Below are positions 10,005-20,602 of a stretch of 64,000 bases of DNA, one piece after another. The stretch's first letter is position 1. Each line of letters starts with the position of its first letter. Origin of the DNA: Aradus depressus (lineage: Eukaryota; Arthropoda; Insecta; Hemiptera; Aradidae); the NCBI GenBank assembly GCA_963662175.1, contig OY759223.1, forward strand, positions 12,626,249-12,690,248. The letters are read 5' to 3'. Both the position numbers and the translations under genes were made by a program. Under the pieces are notes generated by a model. It searched no databases. It saw only the letters and a list, made by a program, of their open reading frames with translations, and had not been told where the DNA came from.

Positions 10005-10261
10005 AGTTTGTTTTAGTTATTTATTACAAATTTTACAATATGTCCGCGTTCCTCAACTTAGAAGTTGGAAATATGTTTTATCTGATTTGCAGGAATTTTT
10101 CAAAACTTCAGAAATTCCCCTACTAAAATTCAGATTTGCTGACCCTAAGCCCTTTTGCCCAAACACCCGAGATATACATTGCATGGACAGTTATTAATGT
10201 TTTTGAGTTAAGCCCCCTCTCTCCAATTATTCCTTTCTTTTAGCAGATTTGGCTGAAAATC

Positions 10262-10440
10262 AATAGGCGAGGCAGCGTTCTAGTCTACAGAGCTCAAGAT
10301 CGCATCCGGCCGAAGTCCTTATGTTTTTATTGGTAGATAAAGCTTTGGAGATTGAGCACGTCGTCCTTTGGGTGGTACATTAAGCTAAGGACTCACACAG
10401 TAGAGGAGAGTCCCCAGAGCGACGAAAGAGTAATAACTAA
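10262..10440 (+). repeat. SINE-A, degenerate
   Basis: Traces of the head (CAGAGCTCAAGATCGCATCC), the centre (GAGCACGTCGTCCTTTGGGT) and the 3' half (CCCAGAGCGACGAAAGAG) remain, with many deletions, ending near a TAATAACTAA tail of the old subfamily. Confidence 0.5.
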
Positions 10441-10689
10441 ATTGTTATGGTCAGGACACAAAGACAACATATGTATACCTATATTCGAGAGGAAAATGGT
10501 TATTTTATCTCTTATATATTATTATATATAATATATTTTATATTATATTTATTTAAATAAGGGAGGCGAGTTTACAGAACCTGAACCTTCACCTACCCTT
10601 GTGAGATGTCAGAATAACATTAGTAGTGAAATGCCAGAATAACATTAAATTTATGAAAGAGCAGCTATATTTAGTAATTAAACAAACCT

Positions 10690-11105
10690 ATTATTATTTA
10701 TTTATCTTAAGCCTCAACTATGCAAACAATGCACAACCAGCGGCTGGGCTGACATGTACTATACAAAAGATTTAAAAAATAAATAAATAAATAAAATAAA
10801 ATAATAAAAATAAATATGACAAGAAAGGCTTGAGAGAGGAAAAAACAGCCAGCGGTGAACCCTCATGGCATCACTTCATAACAGGAGATCTCTATGCCAA
10901 ACTCTCTTCAATCTTCTTGGGGGTTTGTGGGGTAAATTTCTATTTAAGGTTTTGCGAACTTCCGGATTGGTGTGTAAGTAAATTTTGGTGTAGAAACGTT
11001 GGTATAAATGTTTAATGGTTGTGTCTATGGGTGTGACGTTCAAGTCGCGGTGTAGTCTTGTTGCTAACTTATGCTGGACATTGCGTGATCAGTCGGAGAG
11101 TTATA
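10690..11105 (-). pseudogene. Jockey-like LINE, C-terminal RT fragment
   Basis: On the minus strand the end of ORF2 reads KHLYQRFYTKIYLHTNPEV and then PHKPPRRLKRVWHRDLLL, stopping at 10876-10878. This aligns with the ends of the jockey-like copies at 16 and 47 kb. A second frame upstream gives LRLITQCPA, so at least one frameshift lies near 11080. A ~190-bp 3' UTR follows with A-rich runs. It differs from the 16-kb copy enough to be another subfamily. Confidence 0.7.
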
Positions 11106-11235
11106 TAAAAGTGAATTGAAAAAATGGTGTAATAATCATTGAGTGAAATAAAGGTGTTTTTCTACTTTATTGCAGAGATTTTCTGAATGGTAAAAACAGT
11201 TGACTATATTAAAACTAAACTGAATGATTCATGAT

Positions 11236-11510
11236 GATGAAAATGATTCATCCCCGGGCTTTAGCTGCATGGTCATACTACCAGAGCGCTCTTTCGTCAC
11301 TAAAAGGGTTTTTTAACGTTTACGGGTGGTTTTTAGAGGCTCGGGAACATCGCTTAATGTCCCATCCGAAGGACGGCGTGCTTGAGTTTATTTTACCTCC
11401 CAGATAAAATAAACTAAGGGTTCTGTTAGGTTTTTTCCCCCCTCAAATAATAAACCTATGGGCCTCGGCTGATCTTGAGCTCAGTAAGCTACCCCTGAGC
11501 TACCAGGGCT
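11236..11510 (-). repeat. SINE-A, diverged
   Basis: Recognisable 3' part (CCCCGGGCTTTAGCTGCATG), centre (CATCCGAAGGACGGCGTGCT) and damaged head. A small insertion with a C-run lies near 11436-11460. The tail of the young subfamily is missing. Confidence 0.7.
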
Positions 11511-11529
11511 CTCTGATGTTGCAAAAAGA

Positions 11530-12600
11530 AAACAGTGGATTAATTCCCTCTGGGGAAGTATCTTGCTAGTGATTCACGGACTTTTTTATACATCACTGTA
11601 TAATTTATTCGGATTGTGGTACGTCCATGACTGAAGAAGCTGTATAACTGGGAGAGACTAGCACAGAGGAGTCAGTACTGACCCAGTGTCAGTTACAGTC
11701 TGTATCGGACCTTTAAGTCTTTTGTTCTCTCAGGACATCCTCTTCAGCATAATACACTCTACCTCTGAGGGTTAATTTTCGTCCTGTTCCTTTACACTCT
11801 AGAATACACAATAGATAAACAAAACAATGGGCTATAGCTCTTTCAGAGATGCGACACACATAGAATTCCTCAATTCAGGATCCTTGTGGTCCCTGATTTA
11901 GACAGATTGAATTTTTTTTTAATTTGACTTCCGCAGATATACAAAGTTAAAGGGAAGTTACGTAATCGGTCCAAAATTCGATGCCGAGTTTTCAACGGAA
12001 TTCATGTTTCACAACCTCCTGAGTGCAAAAAAATTTTTTTTTTTTTGTCTTTTATTTAGAAAGATGCAACTGTTGCTAGGGTGCAACAACCAGCATCTAT
12101 GATGGTAGGTATGAATATGTTGGCGTGAATGGCATGTGAGAGGAAGGCCACCCAGTGGTAGGTCCTCGGGACGAAAATTTATATTAATTATTAGGACAAG
12201 AACATAAAAAATAAATAAAATAAAAATAAAAAATATTAAGAACGAATAGGATTTAAGGTGGCAGTAAGTCGCGGTTCCATCTTCTCTTCAACCTCCGTGG
12301 AGGGTTTTGTGGTAAGTGTTGTGAAGATAAAGTACGTATTTGTGGGTTTTTATGTGTGCAAAAATGAAGAAAAAAAAATGTATATAACACGATAACTCCC
12401 TAGAGAACGAATATATCAACACGAAATTTTATATGTGTATTCAGAACCATTTAAGGGTGGGACCTATTAATTTTCAGCTAAATCAGCTTGTGGAAAAGTG
12501 GTGATGATGGGAAGATTTAACTTGAAAACTCCAATATCCACACAAAATTGCATATGTTAATTTGAAACCAAATGATGGTAGTTCACCTTTAGGTTACTAG
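11530..12600 (+). repeat. GA-family copies, one interrupted by jockey
   Basis: A right-end piece at 11530-11605 is followed by a left-end piece at 11925-12036 (GGGAAGTTACGTAATCGGTC, GAGTTTTCAACGGAATTCAT). The internal part resumes at 12371 (ACACGATAACTCCCTAGAGA) after a jockey 3' end inserted on the minus strand at 12037-12370. Non-coding. Confidence 0.6.
12037..12370 (-). repeat. Jockey-like LINE, 3' UTR fragment
   Basis: On the minus strand it runs from the last ORF2 codons (the CTTCAACCTCCGTGG complement) through the conserved GAGGACCTACCACTGGGTGG complement to a poly-A seen as T-run 12037-12048. It matches 16540-16916 and 46744-47060. Severely 5'-truncated. Confidence 0.8.
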
Positions 12601-12767
12601 GTGGTGCTACAATCACGCCACTGTCCCCAAACCTTGTTAGGTCCCTGGCGAATCCGTGATAGGGGGGCTCCTGGGATCAGCTGACACCTGTCCCTATCCT
12701 CCCTCTGCAGTTTTGGGGTTTAGGGACAACCTTCCGTTACGGTCAGTTCAACTAGTCGACTCTGCCC
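12601..12767. other. GC-richer unassigned segment (hAT target)
   Basis: A patch noticeably richer in G and C than its surroundings (CCTGGGATCAGCTGACACCT and neighbours). It continues at 13548 once the hAT element is removed. It is unlike the nearby repeats and has no clear reading frame. Confidence 0.4.
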
Positions 12768-13539
12768 TAGGAATGTTACGGACAATACCGGTATTTGCTG
12801 TATCCGTTCCATACTGTTCCTGTTACTCATCTGGAACTGTTACAAATTACCTGTACCGATCCATTAACGGTACTTTCATCTCATGACCGATGAGTGATGA
12901 CTTATCTAAAAATCATTGTATCTCCGGTTTAAGCCAAGCTTGATTACAAGATTAACAAAATTACATTTTTATGGGCCTACTAATTTGTTTATACTAATGG
13001 TAATAAAAGGTATATATGAAAAAAAAGTATGTATATTATAAAAAAATTATGTATAATTTAAAACAAAGATAAATTATGTACAAAAATATTTTTCATTTGT
13101 ATTAAAAAAAAATAGCTTTGTTGGACGAAAATTGGCTCCTTTTAGACAAAATCATCCCTGCCTTAGGAAAAAGTTGTTCGAATGAAACCGCAATTGCCTT
13201 TCTTTTCTTTATTATTTTTGAGGGGAGATTAATTTTCCATTTAATACTTTTCATATATATATTTTTTTAAACAAATACACATATCATTTACTTCCTGATT
13301 TTTCAATTGAATTTTCTTTAAAAACTATGAAAAATATGATTTGGAAATCGTTTATTTGTCGTTGAAGACCGAAGAAGTAATGTTTTGCGGATGTAAAGTT
13401 TTAAAACTATAAGTGCTTACCGGTTCAGTACAACCGACAGAACCGGTCCAGCAGTACCGTTAAGATATGATCATTAGTACCTGTTTCTAAACGGTACAGA
13501 CCGAGATTATGTTCCTCGGTACGTACCGGCACATCCCTA
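12768..13539. mobile_element. hAT element, non-autonomous, 8-bp TSD
   Basis: Starts TAGGAATGTTACGGAC and ends GGTACGTACCGGCACATCCCTA, so short TIRs (TAGGnATGT) are present. It is flanked by an exact 8-bp duplication CTCTGCCC at 12760-12767 and 13540-13547. An 8-bp TSD with short TIRs defines hAT. The 772-bp interior has no transposase. Near each end GTACCG-type motifs recur, a usual subterminal feature of hATs. Confidence 0.9.
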
Positions 13540-13547
13540 CTCTGCCC

Positions 13548-13739
13548 AGCTTGCTCGGGGTTGCAAACAATGAAGACAAATGCGTGAAGCCAGTCTGCAG
13601 AGGACAAAGAACAGAACAAAATGAATCAGTATATCAGTTTCAACTGAAGCCAGAGGGAATCATCTGAACACTCCCCACACTTCCCGGTGTATTTTTTGGG
13701 TGTCCGTACGCTCGTCAGTTCATTCAACCTTTCGAAATC
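13548..13739. other. No gene seen
   Basis: Continuation of the GC-richer hAT target, then ordinary sequence; no recognised motif. Confidence 0.35.
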
Positions 13740-13890
13740 ACTGCCGATGTACTGAATTATTCAGAAACCACTATGCGAATGAAATTTTGAGTTTTAGCCC
13801 ATACTGCCATTTTGAATTTGGAGGGAGAGCGAAATTTATTAATTCATGCTGGGAATGACAGCTGGTGATTCAACCACTACTTTTTTTTTT
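13740..13890 (+). repeat. GA-family, right-end fragment
   Basis: GAGTTTTAGCCCATACTG, TTGGAGGGAGAGCGAAATTT and TTCATGCTGGGAATGACAGC followed by a T-run: the usual right half of the GA repeat, missing a few bases of the GGGGAAGTA core. Confidence 0.6.
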
Positions 13891-14364
13891 TATAAACGAA
13901 TGAATATAAAATGAACAGATGCTAACGCAGAGTTAATTCGGAGAGCGCGTTCCATTATTCACCGTGGAGCTAACTAATTAAGCTGAGAAGAGCACATGTG
14001 AAGAACAGACAACTTAATGAGTACAATGCTGTTAAAAGAGATTTAGGTAGTTTCATGAGTAAATAATATCGTTGAACTTGCCTTAAATGAGAATTTTGCG
14101 TAAAACTTCTACTAAAGGGCTCTAAATGTTCGTAAAGGGTCATTTTCCTGTTGGATGAACCCTTCAACACTATACTCAAACATTTATTTGTGAGTGTTAA
14201 AGTCTTAGCGAAGTGGTTGATGTAAATAGTCTACTTGACAAATAAAACTTGATGTCAAATAAACTAAAAGTTAAGTTGGACAAGTAGCATTTTATATACA
14301 GTGAAACTCAGACTCACAAAAAAAATTTCAAAGAAAAGAAATAAAAAAGTCGGTGAATCACCTA
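13891..14364. other. No gene seen
   Basis: AT-rich; only a short minus-strand frame (13970-14179) with no recognised similarity. Confidence 0.4.
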
Positions 14365-14695
14365 AATTTTCCTCAGCTCACTGGAAGGCGTGCTTGCCTT
14401 CTGAGCTCAAGATCGTGGGTTCGAAACCTGAACGAGGCCCTTAGTTTATTTTATCTGGGAGGTAAAATAAACTTAAGCACGCCGTCCTTCGGATGGGACG
14501 TTAGGGATGGTCCCGAGCCTGTTCAATGTCAGGTACTCGTTAAAGACTTCTGCCCTAGATGAATAAAAATTTAGAGTAGGCAAAATTTAGGACTCCCAGA
14601 GTAGAGTCGGGCTCATGTCCACCAGAGTGACGAAAGAGCGCTCTGGTAGTAGGCGATATGACCTCGTAGTTAAGACCCGGGCATGAGTCATTGAG
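14365..14695 (+). repeat. SINE-A, nearly complete
   Basis: The head has lost the start of the A box (CAGCTCACTGGAAGGCGTGC) but keeps GGGTTCGAAACC as B box, the centre (CCGTCCTTCGGATGGGACGT) with a short deletion, and the 3' part to CCCGGGCATGAGTCAT. Intermediate in age. Confidence 0.85.
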
Positions 14696-15479
14696 CTCAG
14701 TTTACGAATCTCTTTCTTAGGCGACTCATGTATTTCGTTGTACTCGTACTCCTCCTAAAGCCTTTTACCGATCACATTGAAATTTGCCACGATGGTAGTG
14801 GACACGGTGACGATGGTTTACTACTAAAAAAATCTGAAATCGAACATACCACGGAGGAATAATCACCGAAAAACGAAATCCCAATTGAAATCAATTGAGA
14901 GACAAAATTCTCGCGCAAAATAGAATTTTTCTATTTCAGATGTAAAAATCCGGGCAAAGCCCTTTTCGGTTTACCATCGGACACCACTTTTTTTTTGAGC
15001 CGTTTTTTTCAGTGTTCTAACGTACAAACTTCGGCTTTTTTTCGATAAAAATATTCACAGCTGTTGTCTACAAAAAGGCTAGAAAAAATCCATTGAATTC
15101 AATTGAAATCTATTTAAAGTATTAATATATTCATAAAGGACATACAAGGTGAGAAGTTACTGATAATTATTAAAACATTAACTGAGTTTTTTTATACAGA
15201 TATGCCTGACTCAGCTCAGTTTTTGCAAACAGCAGATTGTATTGCACACCTAGTAATAACTGACTATAATACTAGAGCAAGGGGGAAGAGAAGGGATGGG
15301 AGGGGTACCACCACACTGGATGATGTCATTTCTTGTGCTAGGATGTGTAAATATATCTACTATTGATGAAATAATGTTTGCATCCCCGACTGCACAATAC
15401 ACCAGAATGAAACCAAGGTATCATCAACCAACCTTAAGAGGTTTTATGGTGTTCTTCCTCCCAAATACGAGGATATAGG
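14696..15479. other. No gene seen
   Basis: Unassigned. One frame at 15296-15478 reads MGGVPPHWMMSFLVLGCVN, which I do not recognise. No TIR, tandem or palindrome found. Confidence 0.4.
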
Positions 15480-15856
15480 ACAAGTTATGTAATCGGCCAA
15501 AAATTAGATGAATAGTTTTCATGGGAATTTCAAGGTTTCCAAAACTCTGATTCCAAAAATGAAATAAAAAAAGTTGTCGGTAAGTCACTGGCTATGTAGG
15601 TACTTCCCCAGTATCAATTAATCAATCACATTTTACGGCTAGAATTTAATATTTGACTTAATAATGGCTTTTGAATCGTACTAAATTTTGTGTTGATATA
15701 TTCATAATATAGGCAGTCATTGGGGTATTTGCATCCCCCTTCCCTTCGAACGATTTCGCGGAAAATTAATATGTGTCTTCCATATGTGGTTTTGAATTTA
15801 AATATAAAATTTCATGTCGGTACATTTAATCTATCGGGAGTTATCGTGTTCACAGA

Positions 15857-16916
15857 CAAACACTTTTTTTTTTTTTTTTTTCGTTTTTAGAATTACTAAA
15901 CACACCGCCATCTTAGCTGCTGCTGAACTTCACATACACGCCTCATTTACACTACAACACCATCTCACACAAATTGAAAACTGGTGCAACACATGGAAAA
16001 GAAAATTTAATACAGAAAAATCACATCACATTTACTCTTCGACGAGAAACATGCCCCCCCCCCCCCCCCCCCCCCCCCCGTTTTATCTACAACAAGCCCC
16101 TCCCTCAAACTAATACTGTACGATACCTAGGACTGACATTAGAACGAAGACCGACATGGAACCCTCACACACGTCTCACACGAAACACGCTGAACCGTCG
16201 ACTCAAAATACTCGACGGACTTCTAAATAGACGATCAAAATTAGACATGACACAAAAACGGAACTGCTACACTTACTTACTTGGACCATTATGGACATAC
16301 GGATCACATATATACGGTTCAGGAAAAACATCAAACGAATTCAGGCGTTTCAATCAAAAACCCTCAGACTGATAACACCCCCGTGTGCCCCCCATACATA
16401 AACAACAGAACACTTCATAACGATCTTATGATACACACAGTACACGACACTATTCAAACTACTTACATAACGTATTTTAGAAAACTTTACACACACCAGA
16501 AATACGTTATCTTCACAACACTTACCACAAAACCCCCGACGAAGATTGAAGAGAAGATGGAACCGCGACTTACTGCCATCTTAAATCCTATTCGTTTCTA
16601 ATATTTTTAATTTTTTTTTTTTACATTATTTTCCTTGACTTTTATCATCTCTCTTTCCCATCCATCAAAATTGTCTCTCAATTCCTTTTTATTTATTAAT
16701 TTTTTATTTATTTATTTATATTTTTTTCTTTATTTATTTTAATGTTTTTTCCTTGTTCTAATAATTAATATACATTTTCGTACCGAGGACCTACCACTGG
16801 GTGGCCTTCCTCTCACATGCCATTCACGCCAACATATCAATACCATCATAAATGCTGGTTGATTCAACCTAGCAACAATTGCATCTTTCTAAATAAAAGA
16901 CAAAAAAAAAAAAAAA
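15857..16916 (+). mobile_element. Jockey-like LINE, 5'-truncated insertion
   Basis: The copy starts inside the RT thumb region and goes through ORF2's end, a 3' UTR with AT-rich microsatellite-like runs and the conserved GAGGACCTACCACTGGGTGG block, to a poly-A at 16902-16916. It sits within a GA-family repeat. Related truncated copies are at 1577, 10690 (subfamily), 12037 and 46744. Confidence 0.85.
15893..16602 (+). pseudogene. Jockey-like ORF2 C-terminal part, frameshifted
   Basis: Three frames join to give the end of a jockey-clade RT protein: AELHIHASFTLQHHL..., NWCNTWKRKFNTEKS, VRYLGLTLERRPTWNPHTRL, GPLWTYGSHIYGSGKTSNEF, then PPYINNRTLHNDLMIH and the final PPTKIEEKMEPRL part. The YLGxxLxRxxTWxxH and LWTYGxxIxG motifs are jockey-typical. 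A 26-base C run (16054-16079) inside the frame encodes poly-proline and is one site of frame change. No YxDD motif: the catalytic RT half is truncated away. Confidence 0.8.
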
Positions 16917-17237
16917 ATCACTGAACATGGAATTTTGTTGAAAATCCAGCATCGAATTTCCGACCGATTACATACTTTCCCTATACTTTGTAAAGCTGGA
17001 GAAATAAAATGTATGTGAACCACGATAACTGCTGATGTAATGAATGTATCGACATGAAATTTTATATTTTAATTCAAAACCTCATATAGATGGTTCCTAT
17101 TAATTTTAACCAAAATCGTCAGAGTAAAGGGAGAGATCAGAGGGGGCTCAACTCAAAAATGTAATACTCCGAATTTTTATTATTTTAATATTATTTTTAT
17201 ATTTTTACTTAGTTTCTAGATTATTTATTTGTCTTAA

Positions 17238-18058
17238 CCCTCCTAATACCACGTGACCTGTGAAACGAAAAATACCACGTGGGGTCCTTTTGAGACCCCA
17301 GTTCATTTTTCAATTTTTCATGTACCAACTAGCTCTTCGTTCTAACTTTTTCAATCAAGTTCATTCAAAAATGAGGGAAAAATAACAAAGAGTTTCAAAA
17401 GTTGAGAAAAAATGGTATAAAAAATGTTTATTCAAGAAAAAGTAAATCATGAAACTTGTAAAAATATATTCACACTATGGGTGCTATTATTATTTACATT
17501 TAGCGCAAATAAATTTTTTTGTGACATGGTTTTTACATACGTGCTTCTAGCTCATCAAGTTCTTCATCGTCCGTTTCCAAAACGTCTTCAACATCGGAGA
17601 TCACTTCGAGCTGTTCCGTTTCCATAAGGGCCTCCTCAGATTCAAACCCTGCAATCTCCCTGGCACGCTCTACTAACATCAACGTTCGCGAGGACACAAT
17701 ATGTTCCATGATTTATCTTAAAGGCTAGTACAGACATGCGAGCAACGAACCGAGCACTGTTCGGCTCGTTTTCAGTTTTCAACGAACACACTCCAAGCCG
17801 AACAGAGACGAGCCGAGCATTTGGATGCTCCACAACCATACTAACGAACATCACCATACTAACGAACACCTGCACAAGTTAACCTGCAGATAACAAATTT
17901 ACGTTTATTTGTATATCATTTTATTACTATTCAAATCTACAATCAGAAAATGCTCAAGGTAGGTAGATAGTCTACGGATAAATGTCCTGAAGCCTCTTCG
18001 AAATAGAAATTATATTGAGCAGTTCATACACATTTTAAAACACGTGGTATTAGGAGGG
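17238..18058. mobile_element. piggyBac-type element, 821 bp, TTAA target
   Basis: Perfect 18-bp TIRs CCCTCCTAATACCACGTG (17238-17255) and its inverse (18041-18058) are flanked by TTAA on both sides (17234-17237, 18059-18062). TTAA duplication plus a CCC-start TIR is diagnostic for piggyBac. Too short for a full transposase; it keeps one short acidic frame. The perfect TIRs suggest recent movement. Confidence 0.93.
17533..17709 (-). CDS. Short acidic ORF inside the piggyBac element
   Basis: ATG at 17707-17709, stop TAA at 17533-17535, 58 codons. The product begins MEHIVSSRTLMLVERAREIA and becomes strongly acidic (VLETDDEELDELEA). Acidic N-terminal stretches are common in piggyBac transposases, so this may be the remnant first exon. 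No DDE residues are included. It could equally be unexpressed. Confidence 0.45.
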   Translation of the reverse strand: MEHIVSSRTLMLVERAREIAGFESEEALMETEQLEVISDVEDVLETDDEELDELEARM

Positions 18059-18062
18059 TTAA

Positions 18063-18474
18063 CTATACCCTTTTTTTTGGAAATTTAGCAATAGCCAACC
18101 ATGGCAAAAAATAACAATGAATTGCCTCCTGGAAAATAGTACCCCTCTGAGATTCTCTGTGTAAATTGCCATTCGATCAATTCTTCGCAAAGAACTATTA
18201 ATCAAATCAAATGTTGACAATTTAAACTCTGAATTTAGTGTTGACATTAAAACCGAAATTCAAATCAGCTGTTATATTCAAAAGTCAACAAAATGTGGGC
18301 ACAGTTTCCTCTGTTTGCTCAGTTGGTATGATATGGATATTTTAGTACTTGTGACGGGTATGCAGATCACTCAGTCAGGGCTTCTACATAATAGATGGCC
18401 TCTAAAAAGTTGATGTTTTTGTTCGTTTGCTGCACCAGATAAATGGAATGGTAGTTTGCTTGTTTTGATGTCGT
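18063..18474. other. No gene seen
   Basis: Unassigned, AT-rich. The minus frame at 18059-18247 (MSTLNSEFKLSTFDLINSSL) is not recognised. Confidence 0.4.
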
Positions 18475-18563
18475 AGATGGCTGATGAAGTGAGAAGTGAT
18501 TATCTCACAGGTTGTAAAATTAACTATAGTCTGACCTCACACAGATTTTAATAATATAATTCT

Positions 18564-18601
18564 TGCTAGCCGGCTTTCGAGGTTGCCCTCATCATCAGGC
18601 A
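18564..18601 (-). ncRNA. Hammerhead-like motif, left arm
   Basis: Minus-strand order: UGC, CUGAUGA, U, helix II GAGG/CCUC with GCAA loop, GAA, AGCCGGCU (self-complementary helix III), A, GCA. UGC/GCA closes helix I. All canonical core bases are present, with one extra U before helix II. Confidence 0.5.
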
Positions 18602-19071
18602 GTCTACAAAAAAAAACATTATTTCGCAACAAAGAAACAGGTTCTGTTGGTTAACATCCATAAAATATGACAATAAAGATTTAAATAAATATGAATGAAT
18701 TTACTGAATAAAAAGTAACTAAAATAAAATTGAGATAAAGAGTTAAAAAAAATAAACATATCTGATAAAATAACTTTAAAATGGCATAATGAAAATGTTT
18801 TAATAAATAAGGAATAAATATGGATGGGGACAGGATATCTTATTCCTTTTTCTCATCTGTCACATGGGAGAACGGAATACGTGCGACTGGACAAAGTATC
18901 CCCTCTCTAGAATTGAGGAGGGGGGTCTGTCCCATCTTCCTTTGCAATTTAATTTTTACACTTTCTAAGAAATCCATCTTTCTGTTTTTTGGATATGCTG
19001 CAGTAACGAGGCTGAACCGGCCTCGTGTCCTGTGTTTTGGAGGTGTTGGAAGAATTCAGAGTCACCCCTCC

Positions 19072-19420
19072 TCAAATGTTCCCGGCGTGTATAGAATTAA
19101 TTGTAAAGATTGTAATTGTTTTTATCTCCAAAAGAGCAGACAGGCCGGAAGCTGAGGACTAGAGTGAGAGAGCATTTGAGGAGGGGCGACTCTTAATTCT
19201 TCTTACACCTCTAAAACACAGGACATGAGGCCGACTCAGCCTCGTTGCTACACCATATTCACAAAAGTAGAAAGATGGAATTCTTAGAAAGTATAGAAAT
19301 TTAATTGGAAAGGAAGATGGGACAGTCTCCCCTCCTCAATTCTAGAGAGGGGATAGCCTTGTCCAGTCTCACGTACTCCGTTCTCCCATGTGACAGACGG
19401 GGGACAGGAATAAGATATTT
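19072..19420 (+). pseudogene. Penelope-like GIY-YIG endonuclease remnant
   Basis: VPGVYRINCKDCNCFYL begins at about 19075 (GVY at 19084-19092). This is the GIY half of the domain with the two-cysteine spacing typical of Penelope-like elements. The YIG half is damaged (YLQ). Past a frameshift the reading continues as LRTRVREHLR and then as a decayed tail. The Penelope RT domain is not in the window. Confidence 0.7.
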
Positions 19421-19730
19421 GTTACCACCCATGAAATTTTAAATTATTAAATTTATTTTTTTAAGATAGTTTTTATGTATGTTTATTTTAATTTTTAAAT
19501 ATTTTATATTATTTTTATTTATTAAAACATTTTAATTTTGTTAATTTCAAAATTATTTTATCAGGTATGTATATTTTTTTAAACTCTTTTTATCAATTTT
19601 ATTTTTGTTACTTTTTATTCTATTAGTTTATTTATATTTATTTAACTCTTTATCGCCACAATATTTTTTGGATTTTAACCAACAGAACCAGTTTCTTTTT
19701 TGTTAAATTATGGGGTTTTTTTTCGTAGAC

Positions 19731-19768
19731 TGCCTGATGATGAGGGGAACCTCGAAAGCCGGCTAGCG
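19731..19768 (+). ncRNA. Hammerhead-like motif, right arm
   Basis: UGC, CUGAUGA (19734-19740), U, GAGG-GGAA-CCUC, GAA, AGCCGGCU, A, GCG. Helix I is short (UGC/GCG with a wobble). It lies downstream of the endonuclease remnant, as expected for a Penelope-like terminal repeat. Confidence 0.5.
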
Positions 19769-19827
19769 AGAATTAATAAAATCTGTGAGAGGTCAGACTA
19801 TAGTTTATTTTTCAATCTGTAAAATAG

Positions 19828-20226
19828 TATAGAACAGTATATACGCCAAGTTTCATTGTGCTATATCTAGTGATATTCTAAATCACCTGATAAATCTCTT
19901 CTGTTTACTTAAGTTAAAGCACATCACTGAACAAACTAGATAGTCCGCGGTTTCCGTTCTATAGTTCACCGTCTCTATATACCCTAAATCAGTGAGTGCA
20001 AGGTCAAACCTAGGGTGGGGGGGAGGGGGGGAGAGTGAGGCTGTTTGCCCGGGCAATAGCAGAATTTTATGACTGTTACTCTTTTCAGTTATAGTGATCA
20101 CCTTTGTAAACTTTATTCTCCAGTGTTACCTAACCTATATAACTACAACTTTTCAAAATTTCAATAAAACAGCCTAAACTATAATATATTATATTCTAAG
20201 ATGGTTTTAATATCGGCTTTAAAACT
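19828..20226. other. No gene seen
   Basis: Contains a G-rich stretch near 20014-20036. No coding or repeat assignment. Confidence 0.4.
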
Positions 20227-20602
20227 ATCAATCCGATAAGCCAGTGCTTAGAGAGAGGTAGGGACAAAACCGATGTTGAGAATAAAAGCGGAGTTTATAG
20301 TTTAGAGTGCGCGACGTGCAGTCAATTATACATTGGACAGACGGGACGTCGTTTTAAAGACAGAATTAAAGAACACACAGCCGAAATAAAGAACCAAGGC
20401 AACCATTCTACATGCAACTCACATTATTGACAATAGCCACACTTTCAACCCATCTATAGGCATCAAATATCTCCATTACTGCTCAAAAATCAGGCTACTT
20501 GATAGCTTAGAACAATTAGAAATAAATAAAGCTACCAAGAAGAACATTTGTATGAATGACCAAATTTATTTTAACTATTCCCCTTTGCTAACGCCCTGAA
20601 CC
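20227..20602 (+). pseudogene. Penelope-like GIY-YIG endonuclease, frameshifted
   Basis: A clear domain: GVYSLECATCSQLYIGQTGR with intact GVY (20290-20298) and YIG (from 20329), followed by RFKDRIKEHTAEIKNQGNHS. These give the GIY-YIG core, the Arg and Glu expected in the catalytic site, and the paired cysteines between GIY and YIG. A frameshift near 20415 moves the C-terminus to another frame (IIDNSHTFNPSIGIKYLHYC, then LDSLEQLEINKATKKN) ending at TGA 20599. The RT part is missing. Confidence 0.85.

Larger units (their letters stand above)
15480..17170 (-). repeat. GA-family pair, head to head, holding a jockey
   Basis: Minus-oriented GA sequence runs from 15575 (TTGTCGGTAAGTCACTGGCT) to 15857 and resumes at 16917 to about 16990 (CCAGCATCGAATTTCCGACC). 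From about 16990 a plus-oriented GA copy starts (GATAACTGCTGATGTAATGA). The jockey-like LINE at 15857-16916 is inserted between the two halves of the minus copy. Non-coding. Confidence 0.6.
18475..19827. mobile_element. Palindromic Penelope-like element pair
   Basis: The left part (about 18510-19081) and right part (about 19173-19827) are imperfect reverse complements: AACTATAGTCTGACCTC against GAGGTCAGACTATAGTTT at the outer ends, and CCCCTCCTCAAATG against CATTTGAGGAGGGG at the centre. The ~90-bp spacer holds the start of a GIY-YIG endonuclease read on the plus strand. I read this as two partial Penelope-like copies fused head to head. Each arm carries a hammerhead-like motif. Confidence 0.75.

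Noticed and set aside
18820..19155. 111-codon protein MDGDRISYSFFSS...
   Set aside because: Its first two thirds are the antisense of the Penelope-like left arm and only the end is the sense GIY segment, so the frame is an artefact of the palindrome.
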